From positions 1-64,000 of the forward strand of contig JAGOPK010000011.1 in assembly GCA_017992055.1 (NCBI GenBank): a stretch of 64,000 nt of DNA, given 5' to 3'. Shown one piece after another: positions 11,418 to 20,496 of this stretch (within the stretch, counting starts at the first letter, position 1; every line of letters begins with the position of its first letter). Under the pieces are notes generated by a model. The model was not told the DNA's origin and did not search any database. It was given only the letters and a program-made list of their open reading frames with translations. Position numbers and translations under genes: made by a program. Source of the DNA: Burkholderiaceae bacterium (GTDB lineage Bacteria > Pseudomonadota > Gammaproteobacteria > Burkholderiales > Burkholderiaceae_C).

Positions 11418-12011
11418 TCAAACACGGGCGTCGGATTGTGCCCGTGCCGAGCGCTGCGGCAGCGCCGGCCGCCAGCTGATCAGCCGCGTGCCGCAGACGG
11501 TGTCGTGGAAGAACTGCCGGTCGGGCCGCAGCAGGGCCAGTGCGGCATAGCCGACCACGCCGGCCAGCACGATGGCGCTGACGGCGCCACCGCCGTGCAG
11601 GCCGGACAGGCCCACGGTGGCCAGCGCCGGCACAAACCACAGCCAGCACAGCAGGTAGCGCAGCAGCGCCCGGCCCGGGCCCAGCGGCTGGCCGTCGGCG
11701 CGCACCAGCCGGACGTGCCAGGCCTTCATGGCCACGGTCTGGCCGCCATGGGTCCAGAACCAGACGAAGTAGACGCCCAGCACCATGAACAAAAAGGCCT
11801 GCAGGCCCAGCTTGCCCTGCAGGGCGTGGCGCTGCTGGGTCAGGCTGGAGTACAGCAGGCCGGCGAGCATCAGCACGCCGAACAGCAGCACACCTTCGTA
11901 GACGAAGGCCGCCAGACGGCGGCGCAGGCCGGGGGGCGGGGCGGTGGCGGCCGTGGCCGGATCGGGCAGGGCGTGGGGCGTGCGGCCGGTCGGGTCGGCC
12001 CCTGCGCTCAT
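11418..12011 (-). CDS. RDD family membrane protein
   Basis: This 197-residue inner-membrane protein is predicted to have three to four helices: VYEGVLLFGVLMLAGLL, AFLFMVLGVYFVWFWTH, a third around CWLWFVPALATVG and a weak fourth. The RDD hallmark charged residues occur as RRRLAAFVYE and DRQFFHDTVCGTRLI. RDD proteins are of mixed or unknown function; some have been proposed as transporters. The ATG (12009-12011) overlaps the TGA of the DUF3106 gene (12008-12010) in an ATGA junction, which implies translational coupling. It therefore probably works with the upstream sigma factor, DUF3619 and DUF3106 proteins. Confidence 0.85.
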   Translation of the reverse strand: MSAGADPTGRTPHALPDPATAATAPPPGLRRRLAAFVYEGVLLFGVLMLAGLLYSSLTQQRHALQGKLGLQAFLFMVLGVYFVWFWTHGGQTVAMKAWHVRLVRADGQPLGPGRALLRYLLCWLWFVPALATVGLSGLHGGGAVSAIVLAGVVGYAALALLRPDRQFFHDTVCGTRLISWRPALPQRSARAQSDARV

Positions 12012-12802
12012 GGCGAGCGCGGCGCCGACGCCGCGGCCTGCGGGCCGGTGCGCGGCAGCAGCGTGGCCCGGTCCACCTGGCCAGGCGTGGCAGCAATCTT
12101 GGGCTGGCCGGGACGCTGGTGCGGCGGCTGGGCCGGCGGCTGGTTGATCAGCGTCGTCGTCGCTCCCGGCCGGGCCTGCACCACGGTGGGCGACACCGGC
12201 CGGCCCGGCGGGCTGGAGGCGGCCCGCGCCGGCACCAGGTTCTGCTTGGGCACGGCGGCGTCCAGCGCCGGTGGCGGTGCGCTGGCCGCGCGAGGTGGTG
12301 TCCGCTTGGCCTGGGCGCGCTCGGCCAGGGCCTGGCGCCGGTCGTCGGGCAGGGCCTGGTAGGCCTCCCAGCGGGCCTGCTTCTCCTGCGGCGTCAGTTG
12401 CTTGGTTTCCTGGAAGTGCAGCCGGGCGCGGCCGCGTTCGGCCGGCGTCAGGCGCGCCCAGTCGGCCATGCGTGCCTGCACCCGCAGGCGCTCGTCGGCC
12501 GGCATGGCCGGAAAGCGCGTGGCCAGTTCCAGCCACTTGCTCTTGCGGTCGGCGTCGATGCCGCTCCAGTCGCGCGCCAGCGGCGCCAGCACCTCGCGCT
12601 GGGCGGGGCTGAGGCTGGCCCAGGACGGGCCGGTGGCCGGGGCTGCCGGCCGGGCCGTTGTTGGGGCCGAGGTCTGCGCGGCGGCCGGCGCCGAAGCCGG
12701 CGCCGCCACGACCGGGGCCAGGCCCAGCGCCGCGGTCAGCAGCAGCGCAAGCAGGGCAGGGCGGATCGGCCTGGCGACCGGCGACGGCGGCCTGGGCGTC
12801 AC
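12008..12802 (-). CDS. DUF3106 domain protein, exported and proline/alanine-rich
   Basis: The 264-residue protein starts at a GTG (12800-12802) that overlaps the preceding stop in a GTGA junction. An N-terminal hydrophobic stretch, ALLALLLTAALGLAPVVAA, is a probable signal peptide. Residues from about 55 to 155 form a charged helical region with recurring units of the type LxPxxRxxL followed by W (SPAQREVL, PADERLRV, TPAERGRA, TPQEKQAR), which looks like the LTPEQR helices of periplasmic sensors such as CpxP. The rest is low-complexity Pro/Ala/Gln. The family has no known function. Its location between a single-helix membrane protein and an RDD protein suggests an envelope role. Confidence 0.8.
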   Translation of the reverse strand: MTPRPPSPVARPIRPALLALLLTAALGLAPVVAAPASAPAAAQTSAPTTARPAAPATGPSWASLSPAQREVLAPLARDWSGIDADRKSKWLELATRFPAMPADERLRVQARMADWARLTPAERGRARLHFQETKQLTPQEKQARWEAYQALPDDRRQALAERAQAKRTPPRAASAPPPALDAAVPKQNLVPARAASSPPGRPVSPTVVQARPGATTTLINQPPAQPPHQRPGQPKIAATPGQVDRATLLPRTGPQAAASAPRSP

Positions 12803-13260
12803 GGCGCCTCGGCGTTGCGCAGGAATTCCTGGAAACCAGGATCGCGGTAGGCGGCCGGCGGCAGCTCGTCGGCGAGCAGGGCGCTGTCGATCTCGGCCGC
12901 GGCGCTGATCTGCTGGGCGTCCAGCCGGTGCTGCAGCAGCACCAGTCCCAGCAGCAGCAGCAGCAAGGGCAGGACCGAGACCAGGCGCCACCACAGCGGC
13001 GGCATGCCGGACAAGGCGGCCCGGCCGGCGCCGGCGGGCACCACGGCCGCGGCCACGGCCAGGGCTGGCGCGCGGCGGTGGCTGCGTGCCGTGGCCACGG
13101 CACGCTCGCGCGCCACGCGCAGGCGTTCGCCGATGTCGTGCGGCAGCGCATCGGCACTGCGGCCGAGTTCGGCGGTCAGGCGCAGCGCCACCCGCCCGGC
13201 CAGGGCCTCGTGGGCAGACCGCGGCGCCGGCGGCAGCGAGGATTCTTGGTTGTGTTTCAC
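12799..13260 (-). CDS. DUF3619 family protein with one membrane helix; possible anti-sigma partner
   Basis: This 153-residue protein has a soluble N-terminal half with helical, Arg-rich segments (RVALRLTAELGRSADALP, HDIGERLRVARERAVATA). One strong transmembrane helix (PLLLLLLGLVLLQHRL, about 95-112) is followed by a short acidic C-terminal tail. It starts at a GTG (13258-13260) overlapping the sigma factor stop in a GTGA junction. Membership of DUF3619 is from memory of its usual partners. The topology, size and coupling to a sigma gene are what one sees for membrane anti-sigma factors, but there is no recognisable zinc-binding anti-sigma motif, so that role is inference only. Confidence 0.8.
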   Translation of the reverse strand: MKHNQESSLPPAPRSAHEALAGRVALRLTAELGRSADALPHDIGERLRVARERAVATARSHRRAPALAVAAAVVPAGAGRAALSGMPPLWWRLVSVLPLLLLLLGLVLLQHRLDAQQISAAAEIDSALLADELPPAAYRDPGFQEFLRNAEAP

Positions 13261-13823
13261 GGCGCGATTCCCTTGGCCCTGAGGGCATTTGCCAAGGTGT
13301 GCACGGCCCGGAAGCAGTGCGTCTTGACGCTCCCCTCGGAGCAGCCCATGACAGAAGCCGTCTCGGCAACGTCGAGCTCTTCCCAGTAACGCAGCAGGAA
13401 GGCTTCGCGTTGACGCGGCGGCAGCGACCCCAGTTCCTGCTCGATCACATGCAGGATCTGGGCCCGCGACACGCTGTCGGCGGCGCTCTCGGCGCCCAGC
13501 ATGCCATCGGCGCTTTCCAGGCTTTCGAGCAGGTCGAAGTCGTCGCCTTCGCCGCCGGTGTCGAAATCCGACAGGTTCTGCATCACGCCGTTGCGCACAC
13601 GCTGGCGGCGGAACCAGTCCATGGTCGCGTTCGACAGGATGCGCTGGAACAGCAGCGGCAACTCGGCGGCGGGGCGGTCGGCGTACTTCTCGGCCAGGCG
13701 GATCATCGCGTCCTGCACGATGTCGAGCGCGGCCTCGTCATCACGCACGGCATACACCGTGCGCTTGAAGGCACGCTTTTCGACGCTCTTGAGGAAGTCG
13801 GTGAGTTCTTTGTCGCTGGCCAA
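13257..13823 (-). CDS. ECF-type RNA polymerase sigma factor
   Basis: This 188-residue sigma-70 family protein has region 2 with AALDIVQDAMIRLAEKYADRP and DWFRRQRVRN, then an acidic linker at about 87-113, then region 4 with LPPRQREAFLLRYWEELDVAE and the helix-turn-helix MGCSEGSVKTHCFRAV. It belongs to the group found in most Burkholderiales beside DUF3619 and DUF3106 genes. The start appears to be TTG at 13821-13823, giving MASDKELTDFLKSVEKRAF, which matches the usual N terminus; no strong ribosome site is visible. The gene heads a minus-strand operon and is divergent from ilvI. Its promoter targets are unknown. Confidence 0.9.
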   Translation of the reverse strand: MASDKELTDFLKSVEKRAFKRTVYAVRDDEAALDIVQDAMIRLAEKYADRPAAELPLLFQRILSNATMDWFRRQRVRNGVMQNLSDFDTGGEGDDFDLLESLESADGMLGAESAADSVSRAQILHVIEQELGSLPPRQREAFLLRYWEELDVAETASVMGCSEGSVKTHCFRAVHTLANALRAKGIAP

Positions 13824-13920
13824 GAGGTGACCCGCTCGCTGTCGGCGGCCTGAGGCCCCGTGAAACGGCGCGGATTATGGCACCCGGCCCCGGCGTGCCC
13901 GGCCGGTTTGCGCGCCTGCA

Positions 13921-13950
13921 TTGGGCGGGCGGCGCCGACGGTGCGATAAT
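13921..13950 (+). promoter_or_regulatory. Likely sigma70 promoter of the ilvIHC operon
   Basis: The -35 TTGGGC at 13921-13926 and -10 GATAAT at 13945-13950 are separated by 18 bp. Transcription would start at about 13957, leaving a leader of roughly 150 nt before ilvI. Confidence 0.5.
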
Positions 13951-13987
13951 GCTGCTTCGCACAAAGCGATTCAAGGGTCATCAATCG

Positions 13988-14018
13988 GCCCGCCGACCCC
14001 GGCGGGCTCGTCGTTTTT
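13988..14018 (+). promoter_or_regulatory. Terminator-like hairpin in the ilvI leader (candidate attenuator)
   Basis: The stem GCCCGCC/GGCGGGC (13988-13994 with 14001-14007) is followed by TCGTCGTTTTT. It lies about 30 nt downstream of the predicted transcription start and 87 nt before the ilvI ATG. An intrinsic terminator between promoter and first gene suggests attenuation control. No branched-chain-rich leader peptide is visible, so the sensing mechanism is unclear. Confidence 0.55.
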
Positions 14019-14104
14019 GATCGCGCAGGTTCCGAGTCCGCCTCACAAGGGCGCGAGTAGGGGCACCGATGGTTTTTCGTCAGAGAAATTCACAGAGGTT
14101 CGAA

Positions 14105-15901
14105 ATGGACATGTCTGCCGCGGACGTCAAGCGTGCCACCACGGCCACAGCGCCGGCACAACCGCAAACCAACCCATCCTCCCAGGCGCCCGAGCTGAAC
14201 GGCTCGGAGATTCTCGTGCGCTGCCTGCAGGCCGAGAACGTCAAGTACATGTGGGGCTACCCCGGCGGGGCCGTGCTCTACATCTACGACGCGCTGTACA
14301 AGCAAGACACCATCGAGCATGTGCTGGTACGCCATGAGCAGGCGGCCGTGCACGCGGCCGACGGCTACGCGCGCGCCACCGGCGAGGTCGGCGTGGCCCT
14401 GGTCACCTCGGGCCCGGGCGTGACCAATGCCATCACCGGCATCGCCACCGCCTACATGGACTCGATCCCGATGGTCATCGTCACCGGCCAGGTGCCGACC
14501 GCCGCCATCGGCCTGGACGCGTTCCAGGAGTGCGACACCGTCGGCATCACCCGCCCCATCGTCAAGCACAACTTCCTGGTCAAGGACGTGCGTGAGCTGG
14601 CGGCGACGATGAAGAAGGCCTTCCACATCGCCCGCACCGGCCGTCCCGGCCCGGTGGTGGTGGACGTGCCCAAGGACGTGTCGCTCAAGACCTGCGCCTT
14701 CCAGTACCCCGAGCGGGTGGAGATGCGCTCGTACAACCCGGTGAAGAAGGGCCATGGCGGCCAGATCCGCAAGGCCATGCAGCTGCTGCTGGCGGCCAAG
14801 CGGCCCTACATCTACACCGGCGGCGGCGTGATCCTGGGCAATGCCGCGCCCGAGCTGCGCGAGCTGGCCGACCTGCTGGGCTTTCCCTGCACCAATACGC
14901 TGATGGGCCTGGGCGCCACCGCCGCGTCGGACCCCAAGTTCCTGGGCATGCTGGGCATGCACGGCACCTACGAGGCCAACATGACCATGCAGCACTGCGA
15001 TGTGCTGCTGGCCGTGGGCGCGCGCTTCGACGACCGCGTGATCGGCAACCCCAAGCACTTTGCCTCGGTGGAGCGCAAGATCATCCATGTGGACATCGAC
15101 CCCTCGTCGATCTCCAAGCGGGTGAAGGTCGACATCCCCATCGTCGGCGACACCAAGGAAGTGCTGCAGGAGATGATCGCCCACCTGCGCGAGACCCAGG
15201 TGCGCCCCGATGCGGGCGCCCTGAGCGCCTGGTGGAAGCAGATCAACGAGTGGCGCAAGCGCGAGTGCCTGTCCTACCGCAACAGCGACGAAGTCATCAA
15301 GCCGCAGTACGTGGTGGAGACGCTGGCGCGCCTGACCAAGGGCAGCGATGTCTACGTCACCAGCGACGTGGGCCAGCACCAGATGTGGGCGGCGCAGTTC
15401 TTCCCGTTCGAGGAGCCGCGGCGCTGGATCAATTCCGGCGGCCTGGGCACCATGGGCGTGGGCCTGCCGTATGCGATGGGCATCAAGCTGGCCAAGCCGG
15501 ACAGCGATGTGTTCTGCATCACCGGCGAGGGCTCGATCCAGATGTGCATCCAGGAGCTCTCCACCTGTGCCCAGTACAAGACGCCGGTGAAGATCATCGC
15601 GCTGAACAACCGCTACCTGGGCATGGTGCGGCAGTGGCAGCAGCTCGATTACGGCGGCCGCTACTCGCACAGCTACATGGACGCGCTGCCCGACTTCGTC
15701 AAGCTCGCCGAGGCCTATGGCCATGTGGGCCTGAAGATCGAGAAGCCGTCCGACGTGGAGCCGGCGCTCAAGGAGATGATCCGCCTGAAGGACCGCACCG
15801 TCTTCCTCGACGTGCGCACCGACCCGACCGAAAACGTCTGGCCCATGGTGCAGGCGGGCAAGGGCATCACCGAGATGCTGCTGGGCTCGGAAGACCTGTG
15901 A
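14105..15901 (+). CDS. ilvI: Acetolactate synthase, large catalytic subunit
   Basis: This thiamine-diphosphate enzyme makes acetolactate from two pyruvates, or acetohydroxybutyrate with 2-oxobutyrate. It is the first common step of valine, leucine and isoleucine synthesis. The 598-residue protein has the catalytic glutamate region VRHEQAAVHAADGYARATG, the central FAD-binding domain, and the C-terminal ThDP motif beginning GEGSIQM and ending ALNNRYLG. Before the conserved start at about residue 30 there is an Ala/Pro/Thr-rich tail. The ATG at 14105 has AGAGG upstream; another ATG at 14111 is possible. It is followed by ilvH and ilvC, and works as a complex with IlvH. Confidence 0.96.
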   Translation: MDMSAADVKRATTATAPAQPQTNPSSQAPELNGSEILVRCLQAENVKYMWGYPGGAVLYIYDALYKQDTIEHVLVRHEQAAVHAADGYARATGEVGVALVTSGPGVTNAITGIATAYMDSIPMVIVTGQVPTAAIGLDAFQECDTVGITRPIVKHNFLVKDVRELAATMKKAFHIARTGRPGPVVVDVPKDVSLKTCAFQYPERVEMRSYNPVKKGHGGQIRKAMQLLLAAKRPYIYTGGGVILGNAAPELRELADLLGFPCTNTLMGLGATAASDPKFLGMLGMHGTYEANMTMQHCDVLLAVGARFDDRVIGNPKHFASVERKIIHVDIDPSSISKRVKVDIPIVGDTKEVLQEMIAHLRETQVRPDAGALSAWWKQINEWRKRECLSYRNSDEVIKPQYVVETLARLTKGSDVYVTSDVGQHQMWAAQFFPFEEPRRWINSGGLGTMGVGLPYAMGIKLAKPDSDVFCITGEGSIQMCIQELSTCAQYKTPVKIIALNNRYLGMVRQWQQLDYGGRYSHSYMDALPDFVKLAEAYGHVGLKIEKPSDVEPALKEMIRLKDRTVFLDVRTDPTENVWPMVQAGKGITEMLLGSEDL

Positions 15902-15925
15902 GCGGAGCGGGCTGATCCGGGGCCT

Positions 15926-16038
15926 GTGCCGTCACCGCGGCACGGGCAGCCGGACCGGCACCGGTCCGCGAGCACTTCGCAAGCCTGCAGCTGAATTTCC
16001 CATCGACCCCAGCGGGCCAAGGTCCGGCGGTTACCGCC
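15926..16038 (+). promoter_or_regulatory. Structured 173-nt gap between ilvI and ilvH
   Basis: The ilvI-ilvH gap (15902-16074) is unusually long for an operon that otherwise has short spacers. It holds three hairpins: GTGCCG/CGGCAC (15926-15943), GGACCGG/CCGGTCC (15952-15967) and GGCGG/CCGCC (16026-16038). No T tract follows any of them. A conserved betaproteobacterial RNA called the ilvH motif has been described computationally near these genes; I cannot confirm that this is an example. No open reading frame of note is seen in the gap. Confidence 0.4.
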
Positions 16039-16074
16039 GCCGGCGCTGAAGAACCCGCCTGATCCGGACGACCC

Positions 16075-17618
<1,544 letters not shown>

Positions 17619-17660
17619 TGCGGGCTCTGATCGCGCCCTTGGCGCGATCCGCGACACCCC

Positions 17661-17691
17661 AGGCCGCCAGCCTCCCGCTGGCGGCCTTTTT
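17661..17691 (+). terminator. Rho-independent terminator after ilvC
   Basis: The perfect 10-bp stem AGGCCGCCAG/CTGGCGGCCT (17661-17670 with 17678-17687) has a seven-base loop and is followed by four T. pssA starts 23 bp later, so it needs its own promoter or readthrough. Confidence 0.88.
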
Positions 17692-17713
17692 CATTGCGCT
17701 ATCCTCGCGCCCG

Positions 17714-18538
17714 ATGAACGACCTGCATTTGCCCGACCCCGAGGACTCCGTGGCCACGCCACGGCAGCGCCGCAAGGGCATTTACGCGCTGCCCAACTCG
17801 ATCACGCTGGCGGCGCTGTTCGCCAGCTTCTACGCCATCGTGATGGCCATGAACGGCCGCTTCGAGACGGCTTGCATCGCCATCTTCGCCGCCGCCGTGC
17901 TGGACAGCCTGGACGGCCGCGTGGCGCGCATGACGCACACGCAAAGCGCCTTCGGCGAGCAGATGGACAGCTTGGCCGACATGGTCAGCTTTGGCGCCGC
18001 GCCCTCGCTGATCGTCTACCAGTGGGCGCTGCACGACATGGGCAAGCTGGGCTGGATCCCGGCCTTCGTCTACATCGCCGGCGCGGCGCTGCGGCTGGCG
18101 CGCTTCAACGTCAACATCGGTGTGGTCGACAAGCGCTTCTTCCAGGGCCTGCCCAGCCCGGCCGCTGCGGCCCTGGTGATGGGCCTGATCTGGGTGGTGG
18201 ACGATGCCGGCATCAAGAACGTGCACCAGGTCGACTGGGCCGTGTGGTCGGCGTTTTTCGTCACGCTGTACGCCGGGCTGTCGATGGTCACCAATGCGCC
18301 GTTCTACAGCTTCAAGGTGTTTGGCGGCCGGCGCACCGTGCCCTTCATCGTGCTGGTGGCGATTGCGCTGGGCATTGCGCTGATCGCGCTGGATCCGCCG
18401 CGCGTGCTGTTTGCGCTGTTCTGCGCCTACGGCCTGTCGGGCTATGGCGTCTATGCCTACCGCAAGATGAAGGGCCGGCCGGTCAGCGTGATCGCCACCT
18501 CCACCGACGAGCCCGACGAGGCCGGCCTGCACCATTGA
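17714..18538 (+). CDS. pssA: CDP-diacylglycerol-serine O-phosphatidyltransferase
   Basis: PssA makes phosphatidylserine from CDP-diacylglycerol and serine, the committed step to phosphatidylethanolamine. The 274-residue integral membrane protein contains the complete CDP-alcohol phosphotransferase signature: DSLDGRVAR at about 73-81, then Gly and two Asp in FGEQMDSLADMVSFG. Several hydrophobic helices flank it. The ATG at 17714 gives MNDLHLPDPEDSVATPRQRR; a longer reading to 17618 overlaps the terminator and is unlikely. Its place between ilvC and leuA is a conserved betaproteobacterial arrangement without known functional logic. Its stop codon overlaps the -35 region of the leu leader promoter. 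Confidence 0.95.
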   Translation: MNDLHLPDPEDSVATPRQRRKGIYALPNSITLAALFASFYAIVMAMNGRFETACIAIFAAAVLDSLDGRVARMTHTQSAFGEQMDSLADMVSFGAAPSLIVYQWALHDMGKLGWIPAFVYIAGAALRLARFNVNIGVVDKRFFQGLPSPAAAALVMGLIWVVDDAGIKNVHQVDWAVWSAFFVTLYAGLSMVTNAPFYSFKVFGGRRTVPFIVLVAIALGIALIALDPPRVLFALFCAYGLSGYGVYAYRKMKGRPVSVIATSTDEPDEAGLHH

Positions 18539-18565
18539 CTGCGGCGATCCGCTTCATGCTACATT
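18535..18565 (+). promoter_or_regulatory. Candidate promoter of the leu leader
   Basis: There is a -35 TTGACT (18535-18540) and an extended -10 TGCTACATT ending at 18565. The spacer of 19 bp is long but is compensated by the TGn extension. Transcription would start at about 18572, almost at the ATG of the leader peptide. Confidence 0.45.
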
Positions 18566-18573
18566 CGCGGCCC

Positions 18574-18627
18574 ATGACGATCCTGCAAGCTTCGCTGCTG
18601 CTACTAGGCGTGCCCCTGGCGCGCTGA
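18574..18627 (+). CDS. leuL: leu operon leader peptide (17 aa)
   Basis: A 17-codon reading frame encodes MTILQASLLLLGVPLAR. Six of 17 residues are leucine, and four leucine codons are consecutive, CTG CTG CTA CTA; CTA is a rare codon in such a GC-rich genome. The frame lies 30 nt before a terminator hairpin and 118 nt before a 2-isopropylmalate synthase gene. This is the classic design of amino-acid attenuation: low charged tRNA-Leu stalls the ribosome on the Leu run and prevents termination. There is no Shine-Dalgarno; an in-frame ATG at 18556 would give a 23-residue version. I could not settle the competing antiterminator pairing by eye. Confidence 0.75.
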   Translation: MTILQASLLLLGVPLAR

Positions 18628-18656
18628 TCGTCCTCGACCCCCTTTTTCCAGGACCC

Positions 18657-18694
18657 ACGGCCCGCCAGCGCAACGCAGCGGGCCGTTTGTCTTT
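18657..18694 (+). promoter_or_regulatory. leu attenuator terminator
   Basis: The 9-bp perfect stem ACGGCCCGC/GCGGGCCGT (18657-18665 with 18678-18686) is followed by TTGTCTTT. It sits between the leucine-rich leader peptide and leuA. Its loop carries CAGCGC, which can pair with GCGCTG at the end of the leader peptide (18621-18626). Confidence 0.75.
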
Positions 18695-18744
18695 GGTGGC
18701 CGTCGTGCCCGCTGTGTCGCCTCCCAACCCCCAAGGAGAGACCC

Positions 18745-20448
18745 ATGCCCATGCTCGACCAGCCCGCCAGCAAGTACCCCGCCTTCGCCCCGGTGCGGCT
18801 GAGCGACCGCACCTGGCCCGATGCCCAGATCAGCCGCGCGCCGCAGTGGTGCAGCGTTGATCTGCGCGACGGCAACCAGGCGCTGATCGAACCGATGGAC
18901 CCGGCGCGCAAGCTGCGCCTGTTCGAGACCCTGGTGCAGATCGGCTTCAAGCAGATCGAGGTCGGCTTTCCATCGGCCTCGCAGGCCGACTACGACTTCG
19001 TGCGCCTGCTGATCGAAGAGCGTCGCATCCCCGAGGATGTGACCATCCAGGTGCTGACCCAGGCCCGCGATGCGCTGATCACGCGCACCTTCGAGGCCCT
19101 GCAGGGCGTGCCGCGCGCCATCGTGCACCTGTACAACGCCACCGCGCCGGTGATGCGCCGCGTGGTGCTGGGCCTGGACGAAGACGGCATCGTCGAACTG
19201 GCCACGCGCCATGCGCAGATGCTGGCCGACGAGGCCGCCCGCCAGCCCGGCACGCAATGGACTTTTGAGTACTCGCCGGAGATGTTCTCGGGCACCGAGC
19301 TGGCGTTTTCCAAGCGCGTGGTCGATGCGGTCACCGCCGTGTGGCGGCCCACGCCGCAGCGCAAGTGCATCGTCAACCTGCCCAGCACGGTGGAGCACAG
19401 CACGCCCAACATCTTTGCCGACATGATCGAGTGGATGCACCGCCACCTGGAGCGGCGCGAGGCCATCGTGCTGTCGGTGCATCCGCACAACGACCGCGGC
19501 ACCGGCACCGCCGCCGGCGAACTGGCGCTGATGGCCGGGGCCGACCGCATCGAGGGCTGCTTGTTCGGCAACGGCGAGCGCACCGGCAATGTCGACGTGG
19601 TGAACATGGCGCTGAACATGTACACCCAGGGCGTGCACCCGGGCCTGGACTTCAGCGACATCGACGCCATCCGCCGCACGGTCGAGCACTGCAACCAGCT
19701 GCCGGTGCATCCGCGCCATCCGTATGTGGGCGATCTGGTCTACACCTCGTTCTCGGGCTCGCACCAGGATGCGATCAAGAAGGCCTTTGCCGCCAGGCAG
19801 GACAGCGATCCCTGGGTCATGCCCTATCTGCCCATCGACCCCAAGGATCTGGGCCGCAGCTACGACGCGGTGATCCGCGTCAACAGCCAGTCGGGCAAGG
19901 GCGGCATCGCCTACCTGCTGGAGAGCGACTACGGCTTGGAGCTGCCGCGGCGGCTGCAGATCGAGTTTGCCTCGTCGGTGCAGGCGGTGATGGATGCGCA
20001 GGGCAAGGAGCTGTCGGCGGCCGACATCTGGGCCATCTTCGCCCAGGCCTACCGGTTGGACGACGAGGCCACCCACATCGCCCGCCAGCATCTGGACGAG
20101 CTGGCCGACGGCGGCGTGGCCTTGTCGCTGCAGCTGGGCCGCGGCGAGGCCGCGGTGGCCGTGCGCGGCCAGGGCCGGGGGCCTGTGGAGGCCCTGGTGC
20201 AGGCCCTGCGCGCGGCCACCGGCGTCGCCATCGAGGTGCTGGACTATCACGAGCATGCCATCGGCGCCGGCGCCGAGGCCCGCGCGGCGGCCTATCTGGA
20301 GCTGCGCATCGCCGATACTCGCACGCTGTTCGGCGTGGGCATCGATGCCAACATCGTCACTGCGTCGATGAAGGCGGTGGTCAGCGGCCTGCTGCGGGCC
20401 GGCGTTGCCGTGCAGGCCACGCCCCGTGCCGAGATGCTGAGCGCGTGA
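18745..20448 (+). CDS. leuA: 2-isopropylmalate synthase, long type (LeuA type 2)
   Basis: This enzyme condenses acetyl-CoA with 2-oxoisovalerate, the committed step of leucine synthesis. The 567-residue protein resembles the yeast/actinobacterial subfamily: a long N-terminal extension ([19 protein letters not shown]), the catalytic [11 protein letters not shown] motif, the HPHNDRGTG metal-site motif, and a C-terminal regulatory LeuA dimer domain of about 130 residues. The ATG at 18745 has a strong AAGGAGAGACCC upstream. It is preceded by a leucine leader peptide and attenuator, and followed after 48 bp by a second, short-type isopropylmalate synthase. Having both types in tandem is noteworthy. 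Confidence 0.93.
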   Translation: MPMLDQPASKYPAFAPVRLSDRTWPDAQISRAPQWCSVDLRDGNQALIEPMDPARKLRLFETLVQIGFKQIEVGFPSASQADYDFVRLLIEERRIPEDVTIQVLTQARDALITRTFEALQGVPRAIVHLYNATAPVMRRVVLGLDEDGIVELATRHAQMLADEAARQPGTQWTFEYSPEMFSGTELAFSKRVVDAVTAVWRPTPQRKCIVNLPSTVEHSTPNIFADMIEWMHRHLERREAIVLSVHPHNDRGTGTAAGELALMAGADRIEGCLFGNGERTGNVDVVNMALNMYTQGVHPGLDFSDIDAIRRTVEHCNQLPVHPRHPYVGDLVYTSFSGSHQDAIKKAFAARQDSDPWVMPYLPIDPKDLGRSYDAVIRVNSQSGKGGIAYLLESDYGLELPRRLQIEFASSVQAVMDAQGKELSAADIWAIFAQAYRLDDEATHIARQHLDELADGGVALSLQLGRGEAAVAVRGQGRGPVEALVQALRAATGVAIEVLDYHEHAIGAGAEARAAAYLELRIADTRTLFGVGIDANIVTASMKAVVSGLLRAGVAVQATPRAEMLSA

Positions 20449-20496
20449 GCGCCGTGCCGAACACCGACTGAAGAACCCGAGCTGGAGCAAAGCGCC

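Noticed and set aside
13949-14020. A 23-codon leader peptide (MLLRTKRFKGHQ...) before ilvI
   Set aside because: Its ATG overlaps the predicted -10 box, it lies upstream of the expected transcription start, and it contains no Ile/Val/Leu run.
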